The position numbers and the translations under genes were made by a program. From Bacteroidota bacterium (lineage in GTDB: Bacteria; Bacteroidota; Rhodothermia; Rhodothermales; UBA10348), in contig JAJCYQ010000003.1 of the NCBI GenBank assembly GCA_029262835.1, forward strand, positions 1-64,000: a DNA stretch of 64,000 nucleotides, written 5' to 3'. Position 1 is the stretch's first letter. Every line of letters begins with the position of its first letter. Below the pieces are notes generated by a model, which did not search any database, was not told the DNA's origin, and saw only the letters and a list, made by a program, of their open reading frames with translations. Below are positions 18,315-25,583 of the stretch, piece by piece.

Positions 18315-18338
18315 ATGTAACAATCATTGTTACATTTC
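18314..18338. terminator. Perfect 12-bp inverted repeat after the LytTR gene
   Basis: Arms AAATGTAACAAT and ATTGTTACATTT with a single central base, beginning at the last base of the stop codon. The centre is AT-rich and no run of T follows, so it could be a bidirectional terminator hairpin or a dimeric-regulator operator for the downstream FG-GAP gene. Confidence 0.5.
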
Positions 18339-18454
18339 AGTTCGTCCCGCGAAAAAGCCCGTTCGCGTCATGAAACGGCGCTTTGGGCGAACTTCCTGAC
18401 CGGCGAAGCCGTGCGCGGCGTACCTTCGGGCCTTTCTTGCACCCACACACCGCC

Positions 18455-20248
18455 ATGCGTTGCATCCACAGGTATTCCATGCGTCCAGTCGCCGCGCCCG
18501 GCTGGGCACCAACTGCACTCCTTGCCCTCGCCTTCACGGCCGCTGCCACGTGGGCGGCTCCCGATGCACTCGCCCAGCAGGCGGAGTTCCGGGCCGCGCT
18601 GGGCATGCTGGGCCAGGGCAATACGGAGGGAGCCACGCAGGCGCTTGAGGCGCTGACAGACGCGTACCCGACGTTTGTGCCCGCGTGGAATACGCTTGGC
18701 CGCACGCACATGCAGGCGGGGCGCCACGCCGAGGCGCTCGCGGCCTACGAAAAGGCGCACGCGCTTGCTGCGACGCCGGCGAGCGAGTTGAACGTGGGCG
18801 CGGCGCTCGCCATGACGGGCCGGATGGATGCGGCGTTTGAACATATTCTGGCCGCCGCCGGCAGCGGGCAGGTCGATATTACAGCGCTCGCGCAGGGCCC
18901 AGCCGCGAACGCGCTTCGGAAGGATCCCCGGTGGGCCGATGTCTGGCCGACCGATGAGGAATTTGCGTATCCGTTCGCAGAGCAGGGCGTCACTGTTCTT
19001 CGCGACTGGCAGGGCGAAGGGCAGGGCGACGTGTTCGGCTGGATTGCGCGCAGTATTGGCGACGTGGATGGTGACGGCATTGACGACGTGACGACGTCAT
19101 CGAACGGCCTTGTTGAGACAGGAAATCAAAGTGGAAAAGTGTACACCTATTCCTCTGGCACGGGCGCGCTGCTCTGGACGGCGACCGGATCCGTGGCCGG
19201 CGGTCGCCTTGGAATGGGTATTGAATCTGCCGGTGATGTGAACGCGGATGGTACGCCCGACGTGGTGGCGGGTGCACCCTACGCGGGGTACGTGGAAGTC
19301 TACTCGGGTCTGGACGGAAGCGTACTTCACCGGTGGACATCGGACGACGCGACGAGCGGGTTCGGCGCCAGCGTCCGCGGCGTCGGCGATGCCGATGGCG
19401 ACGGGCACGGCGACGTCCTGGTCGGCGCGCCCATGCAGATTTTCGGCGGGCCGGTGAACGGCGGCGATACAGGCCGCGCGGGCGAGGTGCGGCTCTACTC
19501 GGGCGCATCGGGCCGCGTGCTGCTGACGCTTCGAGGTGAGCCCGGCGAGGCCTTCGGCGCGAACGTGCACGGCAGCACCGTGCAAATGCACCGCGCGGAT
19601 GGATCGATCGATGTCAAAACCTGGCTCATGGTGGGCGCCCCAGGCGCTGAAGGCGGTGGGGAAGTACATATTTACACCCCATCAGCGTTTGCCGCGAGAG
19701 GCGCTGCGGATGCGTCGGCGCCCACCCCAACGTTCACGCTGCGCCCCGGCACGGAGGGGGCGGCGCAGTTCGGGGCCATGTTCATGTCGGTAGTCGGCGA
19801 TGTGGATGCGGACGGATACCCGGATTTCTATGTTGCCGACTGGGGCGACAACGCGGCCGCGCAGGGCGCCGGCCGGATCCACGTGTTTTCAGGTCGTGAT
19901 GGCGCCAAGCTGTTCGATCGCGTGGGCGAGGCGGCCGGCGATGGGTTCGGAATCGGGGTTGCGCAGGCGGGGGACGTCAACAAGGACGGGCATGACGACC
20001 TGATTGTCGGCGCCTGGCAGCACGCCTCCGAGGCGGCCAGTGGCGGCAAGCTCTACGTTATTTCGGGCCGCGACGAGCGCCTGCTGCGCACCATCACCGG
20101 AAACGTGCCCGGCGAAACGCTTGGGTTCGATGCCACGAATGTCGGCGACGTCGACGGCGACGGGACGGTCGATTTTCTCGTGACATCCGCCTACAGCGCC
20201 GTGAATGGCTACCGAAGCGGCCGCGTGATGATTATTTCCGGGCGGTGA
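18455..20248 (+). CDS. Secreted TPR plus FG-GAP/integrin-alpha-like repeat protein
   Basis: A protein of ~597 residues. A signal peptide (TALLALAFTAAATWA, cleavage near DALAQQ) leads to a short TPR region (FRAALGMLGQGNTEGATQAL, ALAAYEKAHALAATPAS). It is followed by at least six FG-GAP repeats with calcium-binding signatures (GDVDGDGIDDVTTSSN, GDVNADGTPDVVAGAP, GDADGDGHGDVLVGAP, GDVDADGYPDFYVADW, GDVNKDGHDDLIVGAW, GDVDGDGTVDFLV), predicting a seven-bladed integrin-like propeller. It ends immediately after the last blade and lacks a T9SS domain, unlike the gene at 12833. An ATG at 18479 is an alternative start that still keeps the signal peptide. Confidence 0.85.
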   Translation: MRCIHRYSMRPVAAPGWAPTALLALAFTAAATWAAPDALAQQAEFRAALGMLGQGNTEGATQALEALTDAYPTFVPAWNTLGRTHMQAGRHAEALAAYEKAHALAATPASELNVGAALAMTGRMDAAFEHILAAAGSGQVDITALAQGPAANALRKDPRWADVWPTDEEFAYPFAEQGVTVLRDWQGEGQGDVFGWIARSIGDVDGDGIDDVTTSSNGLVETGNQSGKVYTYSSGTGALLWTATGSVAGGRLGMGIESAGDVNADGTPDVVAGAPYAGYVEVYSGLDGSVLHRWTSDDATSGFGASVRGVGDADGDGHGDVLVGAPMQIFGGPVNGGDTGRAGEVRLYSGASGRVLLTLRGEPGEAFGANVHGSTVQMHRADGSIDVKTWLMVGAPGAEGGGEVHIYTPSAFAARGAADASAPTPTFTLRPGTEGAAQFGAMFMSVVGDVDADGYPDFYVADWGDNAAAQGAGRIHVFSGRDGAKLFDRVGEAAGDGFGIGVAQAGDVNKDGHDDLIVGAWQHASEAASGGKLYVISGRDERLLRTITGNVPGETLGFDATNVGDVDGDGTVDFLVTSAYSAVNGYRSGRVMIISGR

Positions 20249-20257
20249 GGGCCTGTG

Positions 20258-20301
20258 CGCCTGGGATCGCCCACCTGCCCGCCTGGGATCGCCCACCTGC
20301 C
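20258..20301. repeat. Two perfect tandem copies of a 22-bp unit
   Basis: The unit CGCCTGGGATCGCCCACCTG plus CC occurs twice head to tail in the gap between the FG-GAP gene and the convergent Uma2 gene. A partial third copy (CACCGCCCACCGGCC) follows. No hairpin or coding content is visible. Confidence 0.8.
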
Positions 20302-20348
20302 ACCGCCCACCGGCCACTCGGGGCTCTCGTGCGTCGTGTAAACACGCC

Positions 20349-20897
20349 TCAGATGAAATCGCTCAAGGCGACCTCGACCCCGGGCAGTAATTCCGGCCGA
20401 ATGGCGAGGCCCTCGCAGAAGGACCGGCAGCGGAGGTAGCCATCTCCTGACGGCTCGGTGTAGACGTCTACGCGCCGGGCGGCCACATCGACCAGCCATA
20501 CCTCAGGGATACCCACAGCGGCGTAGGTCGGTAATTTTACGCGGCGATCGTGCGCCCGGGACGAGTCGGAGACTTCTACGAGCAGCAGCACATCCTCCGG
20601 TCCTGCCGATTGCCTGCGGTACCCGTCGTCGCGGGGGCGCAGTACCATAATATCCGGCTCGGGCTCGGAATAGTCGTCGAGGCGGACGGGACCCTGGACG
20701 CGAATGCGTATGCGTGATCCACTGGCGTTGCTGTCCAAGGAACGACTCAGCGCCCTGGACAGGTCATCTACACACGCGGCGTGCCTGATTCCAATGGGTG
20801 ACATGCGGACAATTTCTCCGTGGATCAATTCCACCCGGTCGTCCGGCGTGAGCACGCCCTGGCGGGCCAGATCATGATATTGCGTCGTCGTAATCAT
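20349..20897 (-). CDS. Uma2-family (DUF820) putative nuclease-fold protein, second copy
   Basis: A 182-residue paralogue of the gene at 9036-9617. Features: DDRVELIHGEIVRMSPIG, the acidic pair in SEPEPDIMVLRPRDD, VLLLVEVSDSSRAHDRRVKLP with the E-x-S and the conserved Lys, and AAVGIPEVWLVDVAARRVDVY. The start MITTTQYHDLARQGV is chosen by family length; a GTG 18 nt upstream (giving VTIQYDMITT) is possible. The longer upstream reading would run antisense through the SAM-I riboswitch and is rejected. Function is unproven; family members resemble restriction enzymes of the PD-(D/E)xK fold. Confidence 0.85.
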   Translation of the reverse strand: MITTTQYHDLARQGVLTPDDRVELIHGEIVRMSPIGIRHAACVDDLSRALSRSLDSNASGSRIRIRVQGPVRLDDYSEPEPDIMVLRPRDDGYRRQSAGPEDVLLLVEVSDSSRAHDRRVKLPTYAAVGIPEVWLVDVAARRVDVYTEPSGDGYLRCRSFCEGLAIRPELLPGVEVALSDFI

Positions 20898-21019
20898 ATC
20901 GTATTGTATTGTCACGCCACCTGTGCGGGCGGGTTCCGTGATAGACCCGGCGGAGATCGGATCGTAACCCGGCATTTCTCGATTTGCACAGAACTCGGGC
21001 GCGCCGTATACTTGCCGCA

Positions 21020-21165
21020 CTTCCATAAAGAACGACCGAGGGACTGGCCCTGTGACGTCGTAGCAACCGGGTTCCGGGGCGCGCAAGTGGATACCACAAA
21101 CGCGCAAAACGGAACTGACCTGGTGCTAAATCCTGCTCGAAGCGAAGCTCGAGGATGATGGGAGG
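21020..21165 (+). ncRNA. SAM-I (S-box) riboswitch aptamer
   Basis: The S-box consensus blocks are present in order: a P1 arm CTTCCAT (21020-21026), the GAGGGACTGGCCCTGTGACG core, AGCAACCGG, a variable P3 region with GGGGCGCGC, then GGTGCTAAATCCTGC and the P4 hairpin (CTCGA ... TCGAG), and the closing GATGATGGGAGGA. P1 closes as CTTCCAT with ATGGGAG (one T-G wobble). Binding SAM stabilises P1 and frees the downstream CCCTCCC to form the terminator. Without SAM, GGGAGG at 21160-21165 can pair with CCTCCC at 21197-21202 as an antiterminator. It therefore represses the methionine operon starting at 21366 when SAM is plentiful. Confidence 0.93.
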
Positions 21166-21194
21166 AGGACGGCAGCCGTCGCGGCAGCCGGTGC

Positions 21195-21223
21195 ACCCTC
21201 CCCACTATCCGGGAGGGTTTTTT
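21195..21223 (+). terminator. Rho-independent terminator of the SAM-I riboswitch
   Basis: Stem ACCCTCCC (21195-21202) with GGGAGGGT (21211-21218), 8-nt loop and a T6 tract ending at 21223. The 5' arm overlaps the candidate antiterminator partner, making this the expression platform of the riboswitch. Confidence 0.88.
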
Positions 21224-21365
21224 CGTTTTCGGGGATGATGGGAGCTGTGGGTCGGTCCAGCCGTCCCGTGGTTCCGGCACCAGGGAAGGGGGCTGCGCAG
21301 CGAGCGGGAAAGGTCTTTCGGCACAACAGGCGCTGCACGCGCCGCCGAACCGAACCCGAACCGAC

Positions 21366-22526
21366 ATGAAGCTCCAGACCCGACTCGCACTCGCCGGACA
21401 AGAAACCGATGGTACGTACCGCAGCGTGGTGCCGCCCATCTACCAGTCGGCGATTTTCAAATTCGAGAATCCCGACACGAAACCCGACTACGACTATTCC
21501 CGCAGCGGAAACCCTGGGCGGAATGCCCTGGAGGAAGTTCTGGCCGACCTGGAAGGCGGCGCCGGGGCGGTCGCCACGTCGAGCGGCATGTCGGCGGTCA
21601 CGACCGTCCTGGGCCTGTACGATGCGGATGCCCACATCCTTTGTTCGCACGACTGTTACGGCGGCACGGAGCGCCTGCTCACCGTCTGGGCGCGGCAGGG
21701 GCGGCTGAAGGTATCGTTCGTGGACCTGACAGATGTCCGCGCAGTCGAGGCGGCCATTCGGCCGGGCACCAAGGCCATCTGGGCCGAAACCCCGTCGAAT
21801 CCGCTACTGCGGATAATTGACCTGGCCGCCGTGAGCACAGTGGCGAAGCGGCACGGTCTGGAATTGATCGTCGACAACACGTTCCTGTCGCCGCTTTTCC
21901 AGCGGCCGTTCGAGTTCGGCGCGGACCTGATTGTGCATTCCACGACGAAGTATCTGAACGGCCACTCGGACATCGTGGGCGGCGCGGTGGTGGCGAGGAC
22001 GGAGGAGCGGGCGGCGGACATCCGGTTCACGTCGAATGCACTTGGTTTGACCGCCGCCCCATTTGACAGTTGGTTACTGGTTCGCGGCCTGAAAACGCTC
22101 CCGCTCCGGCTCCGGCAGCACGAAGAGAATGCCTTTGCGGTGGCGCGATTTCTGGCCGAGCATGACGCGGTGGACAAAGTGTTCTACCCGGGCCTCGAAA
22201 CCCATGTGGGACACGATATTGCGCGCCGGCAGCAGTCCGGGTTCGGAGGCATTGTGAGCTTTCGCCTGAAGGGCACGGGAGCGGACGCGCGCCGCGTGCT
22301 GGGCGCCACGCGCGTGTTCGCGCTGGCCGAAAGCCTGGGCGGCGTGGAATCGCTCATAGAGCAGCCGGCGACCATGAGCCACGCATCCATGCGGCCCGAG
22401 CAGCGAGCCGAAGCGGGCATCACCGAGCAGATCATCCGTCTTTCGGTGGGCATCGAAGATACGTCGGACCTGCTGGCGGACCTGGAATTGGCGCTCAGTC
22501 GGGTGGAAACGGGGGTCCTCGTCTGA
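21366..22526 (+). CDS. metB: Cystathionine gamma-synthase-type PLP enzyme (Cys/Met metabolism)
   Basis: A 386-residue fold-type I PLP enzyme of trans-sulfuration. Signatures: YSRSGNPGRNALEEVLADLE, AVATSSGMSAV, WAETPSNPLLRIIDL, VDNTFLSP and the Schiff-base Lys195 in HSTTKYLNGHSD, plus QSGFGGIVSF and SLGGVESLIEQPATMSH. Co-location with metX favours O-acetylhomoserine as substrate (cystathionine gamma-synthase or direct O-acetylhomoserine sulfhydrylation). Length fits cystathionine gamma-synthase better than the ~430-residue MetY type. First gene after the SAM-I riboswitch, with a single base before metX. Confidence 0.88.
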   Translation: MKLQTRLALAGQETDGTYRSVVPPIYQSAIFKFENPDTKPDYDYSRSGNPGRNALEEVLADLEGGAGAVATSSGMSAVTTVLGLYDADAHILCSHDCYGGTERLLTVWARQGRLKVSFVDLTDVRAVEAAIRPGTKAIWAETPSNPLLRIIDLAAVSTVAKRHGLELIVDNTFLSPLFQRPFEFGADLIVHSTTKYLNGHSDIVGGAVVARTEERAADIRFTSNALGLTAAPFDSWLLVRGLKTLPLRLRQHEENAFAVARFLAEHDAVDKVFYPGLETHVGHDIARRQQSGFGGIVSFRLKGTGADARRVLGATRVFALAESLGGVESLIEQPATMSHASMRPEQRAEAGITEQIIRLSVGIEDTSDLLADLELALSRVETGVLV

Positions 22527-22527
22527 C

Positions 22528-23715
22528 ATGAGCACGCTCCAGTCAAAAACTGTAAACTCCCGGCTCAGCCCGCCCCGCCAGGTGTTCTTCGCAGGCGATG
22601 TCACGCTCGAGAGCGGGCGCACGCTGAAGGGCGTCGAGGTGGCGTACGACACGTGGGGCCGACTGAACGATGCGGCAGACAACGCAATCGTGGTCTGCCA
22701 TTCGCTGACGGGCGACAGCCATGTGCCGACGTGGTGGCCGGGGCTCATCGGGAGCGGCGCGCCGATCGATACGGACCGGTATTTCGTGGTATGCGCCAAC
22801 ATGCTCGGATCGTGCTACGGCACGACGGGGCCCTCCAGCACGAATCCGGAAACGGGCCGCCCGTACCGCGCGGACTTTCCGGTGCCCACCATCCGGGACG
22901 GGGTGCGCCTGCACCGAAGGCTCATGGATAGGCTCGGCGTTCGGCGTGTCCATGCGGCTATCGGGGGCTCGCTGGGGGGGATGCAGGTCCTTGAATGGGG
23001 ATTTGAGAGGGTAGGAGCGAAGGAAAGACCAGAACTGGGCGAGCTGGAGCAGAGCGAACCCGAAGGTGACCACCGCGCGCCTGAAGGAAAACAAGATGAT
23101 TCATTCAAGTCTGAGCCCTTCGTCCAGCACCTCATCCCGGTCGCCACGTCCGGGCGGCATTCGGCGTGGTGCATTGCGTGGAGCGAGAGCCAGCGGCAGG
23201 CCATTTATGCCGATCCTGCGTGGAACGGCGGGAATTACAGCGCGGCGCATGAGCCGAGGCAGGGCCTGGGTGCTGCGCGCATGATGGCCATGTTGTCATA
23301 CCGGACGCAGGCATCGTTTGAAAGGCGCTTCGGCACGAATACGGCGACGGTGCAGTCCTATCTGCATCATCAGGGAAAGAAACTGGTGGACCGGTTCGAT
23401 GCGAACAGTTACGTGCGCCTCAGCCATTCGGCCAACACGCACGATGTGGGGCGGGGGCGGGGCAATTATAACGCGGTGCTCGCCCGTCTTACGCAGCCGA
23501 CGCTCGTCATCGGGGTGGATTCAGACGTGCTGTTTCCGCTCCGCGAACAGGAAGAGCTGGCACGGATCATGCCGAATGCCGAGCTTGCCATTATTAAGTC
23601 GGAGCACGGCCACGACGGCTTCCTGCTCGAAACTCCACAACTGGGCGCCCTCCTCCGGGATTGGCTCCGCTCGTTTGAACAGAAAATCGAAGAAACATCA
23701 TGCATATTGACCTGA
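22528..23715 (+). CDS. metX: Homoserine O-acetyltransferase MetX, with acidic insertion
   Basis: Acetylates homoserine with acetyl-CoA at the entry to methionine synthesis. An alpha/beta hydrolase with Ser148 in GGSLGGMQ, Asp333 in the GVDSDVLFP motif and His362 in SEHGHDGF; NMLGSCYGTTGPSS and HSLTGDSH are MetX hallmarks. Residues 159-196 are an in-frame, charged, repetitive insertion (KERPELGELEQSEPEGDH and more) between the nucleophile helix and HLIPVATSGRHSAWCIAW, where other MetX proteins have about ten residues. Its purine-rich DNA differs from the flanks. The SDR gene starts 16 nt before its stop. Confidence 0.93.
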   Translation: MSTLQSKTVNSRLSPPRQVFFAGDVTLESGRTLKGVEVAYDTWGRLNDAADNAIVVCHSLTGDSHVPTWWPGLIGSGAPIDTDRYFVVCANMLGSCYGTTGPSSTNPETGRPYRADFPVPTIRDGVRLHRRLMDRLGVRRVHAAIGGSLGGMQVLEWGFERVGAKERPELGELEQSEPEGDHRAPEGKQDDSFKSEPFVQHLIPVATSGRHSAWCIAWSESQRQAIYADPAWNGGNYSAAHEPRQGLGAARMMAMLSYRTQASFERRFGTNTATVQSYLHHQGKKLVDRFDANSYVRLSHSANTHDVGRGRGNYNAVLARLTQPTLVIGVDSDVLFPLREQEELARIMPNAELAIIKSEHGHDGFLLETPQLGALLRDWLRSFEQKIEETSCILT

Positions 23716-24464
23716 CCAACCAGACCATCCTCGTTACCGGCGCGAGCCGCGGAATCGGCGCAGAAATCACGCGCCAGTTGCACGCCAGTGGCGCCCATGT
23801 GGCCCTGCACTACGGCCGTTCGGAAAAGGAGGCGCGTGCGCTTGCTGCCGAACTCGGGGACGGCCGCGTGACGCTGTTCCACGCCGATCTGGCCGATGCC
23901 TCAGAAGCAGGCTCCCTGTTCGAGGCCGTGGTGGGCCAGCTGGGTCCGGTTGCGGCGCTCGTAAACAACGCCGGTGTGGCCATCGAGAGTGAGCTTGACA
24001 CATCGACCGAAGACTGGGTCCGCGCGTGGGACCTGACGCACGACGTGAACCTGCGCGCGAGTGGCATCCTCTGCCGCGCGGCCATCCAGCACTGGCTGGG
24101 CACGGGGGCTCGCGGGCGCATCATCAACATTGCATCCCGCGCCGCTTTCCGGGGCGATACGAAGGACTACATCGCGTATGCTGCATCGAAAGGGGGCATG
24201 GTGTCCATGACGCGCTCCATTGCGCGCGCCTGGGGCAAGCAGGGGATTGTGGCCTTCACGATCGCCCCCGGATGGGTCATGACGGACATGGCCAAGCAGT
24301 TCATTGCCCAGAACGGCGATGACGTGGTGCTGCGCGAGCTGGCCCTGGCCGAGCTCACCCAGCCCAAGGACGTCGCCCCGACCGTGGTTTTTCTGGCCAG
24401 CGGCCTCTCGGACCACGCCACGGGGTGTACCATAGACATCAACGCGGGAAGTTATGTCCACTGA
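23700..24464 (+). CDS. SDR oxidoreductase (FabG-like) inside the methionine operon
   Basis: A 254-residue classical SDR with TGASRGIGAEI (NADP-type), NNAGVAIE, catalytic Ser in IINIASRAAF and YAASKGGMVSMTRSIA, and a C-terminal GCTIDINAGSYV motif. Translation starts inside metX and its stop lies 11 nt inside the aspartokinase gene, so it is embedded in the operon by overlaps on both sides. FabG is the nearest general family, but a fatty-acid role is unlikely here. No step of the aspartate-to-methionine route lacking elsewhere in the operon needs an SDR except homoserine dehydrogenation, which other families perform. Function unknown. Confidence 0.88.
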   Translation: MHIDLTNQTILVTGASRGIGAEITRQLHASGAHVALHYGRSEKEARALAAELGDGRVTLFHADLADASEAGSLFEAVVGQLGPVAALVNNAGVAIESELDTSTEDWVRAWDLTHDVNLRASGILCRAAIQHWLGTGARGRIINIASRAAFRGDTKDYIAYAASKGGMVSMTRSIARAWGKQGIVAFTIAPGWVMTDMAKQFIAQNGDDVVLRELALAELTQPKDVAPTVVFLASGLSDHATGCTIDINAGSYVH

Positions 24465-25575
24465 TTTTGCGCATTTCCGCACGCCCGCTTCGCCCCCCGG
24501 CCATTCGCCGCCCGCGGTTTCCTCGCCGAAGGTGCTGAAGTTCGGCGGGACGAGCGTCGGCTCGGCGCCGGCGCTCAAGCAGCTCCTGGCGATAGTGGCC
24601 AGCGAACCCGAACCGCCCGTCGTGGTTGTGTCGGCGCTTTCCGGCGTCACAAATGCATTGGAAGGACTGATTGATTCGGTTCTGGGTGATGCGCAACACG
24701 ACTCTCAAGGTGGCACGCCATCTGTAGGCATTCTACTGGAGCAGGCTGTAGCACAGGGAGTAGATGCGCTCTGCTCGCGCCACCTGGACCTCGCCAGGGC
24801 CGTCCTGCCGGCCGATGCGCTCCGCGAGTACCACCAGATCCTCCGCATTGTACTCGGCCGCCTGGAGTTGCGGCTGGCGGAGATGATGGCGTTTGGGGGC
24901 ACAGAAAGGACGTCTGCTGGCGCCGAAGATCACGCCGCAGACCGGGACGCGGTGCTGTCGGTTGGGGAGCGGCTTTCGGCACCGCTTATTTCCCTGGCGC
25001 TCGGCACGCGCGGAGTCCCCTCCACGTGGGTCGACTCGCGCCACCTCATCCTCACCGACAACTCGCACGGCGCAGCCGTCGTGGACCTCGCGGCCACGGG
25101 CGTCGCCGTCCGCGCGTGGTATGCATTGCTCGCGCCCGGCGTCGTGCCCGTCGTGACCGGCTACATTGGCCGCTCGGTGACCGGGCGGACGACGACGCTG
25201 GGCCGAGGCGGAAGTGATTACAGTGCCGCGCTGGTTGCCGAGGCCCTTTCAGCCCGCAAACTCGACCGCTGGACCGACGTGGACGGCATCCACACTGCCA
25301 ATCCGCGCCTCGATCCCTCGGCCCGCCGCTTCTCGTTCCTCCTGGCCGAAGATGCCAGCACCTGGAACGCCGCCAAAGCCCTCGGCATGCACGAGCAGGC
25401 CTTCGACCCCGTGGTCCGCGGATGCATTCCGGTGCACGTCCGCAGCACGCTCCACCCCCACGGCGACGGCACCCTCATCCTCCCCCGCGCCCTCCCCGAC
25501 CGTATTGGCCGCGACGCGCACCTCCTGAAGCACGGCACGCCTGCTGGATCGCCGGCCGCTGCTTCTACCCTTTGA
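24454..25575 (+). CDS. Aspartate kinase catalytic domain without ACT regulatory domains
   Basis: Phosphorylates L-aspartate, the first step to methionine, threonine and lysine. Catalytic motifs: VLKFGGTSVGS (residues 27-37), VVVSALSGVTNAL, SVGERLSAPL, TGYIGRS, TTLGRGGSDYSAALVAEAL and TDVDGIHTANPRLDP. The protein ends at residue 373, soon after GCIPVHVRSTL and HGDGTLI, where ordinary enzymes continue into two ACT domains. Allosteric inhibition by lysine or threonine should therefore be absent, with control left to the SAM riboswitch; that is inference. A stretch at ~78-95 (DAQHDSQGGTPSVG) is longer than usual. It is not fused to homoserine dehydrogenase. Confidence 0.88.
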   Translation: MSTDFAHFRTPASPPGHSPPAVSSPKVLKFGGTSVGSAPALKQLLAIVASEPEPPVVVVSALSGVTNALEGLIDSVLGDAQHDSQGGTPSVGILLEQAVAQGVDALCSRHLDLARAVLPADALREYHQILRIVLGRLELRLAEMMAFGGTERTSAGAEDHAADRDAVLSVGERLSAPLISLALGTRGVPSTWVDSRHLILTDNSHGAAVVDLAATGVAVRAWYALLAPGVVPVVTGYIGRSVTGRTTTLGRGGSDYSAALVAEALSARKLDRWTDVDGIHTANPRLDPSARRFSFLLAEDASTWNAAKALGMHEQAFDPVVRGCIPVHVRSTLHPHGDGTLILPRALPDRIGRDAHLLKHGTPAGSPAAASTL

Positions 25576-25583
25576 AGAGACCC

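Noticed and set aside
20898-21107. N-terminal extension of the second Uma2 gene
   Set aside because: It would read antisense across the SAM-I aptamer and lacks family similarity; the start near 20897 gives the usual length.
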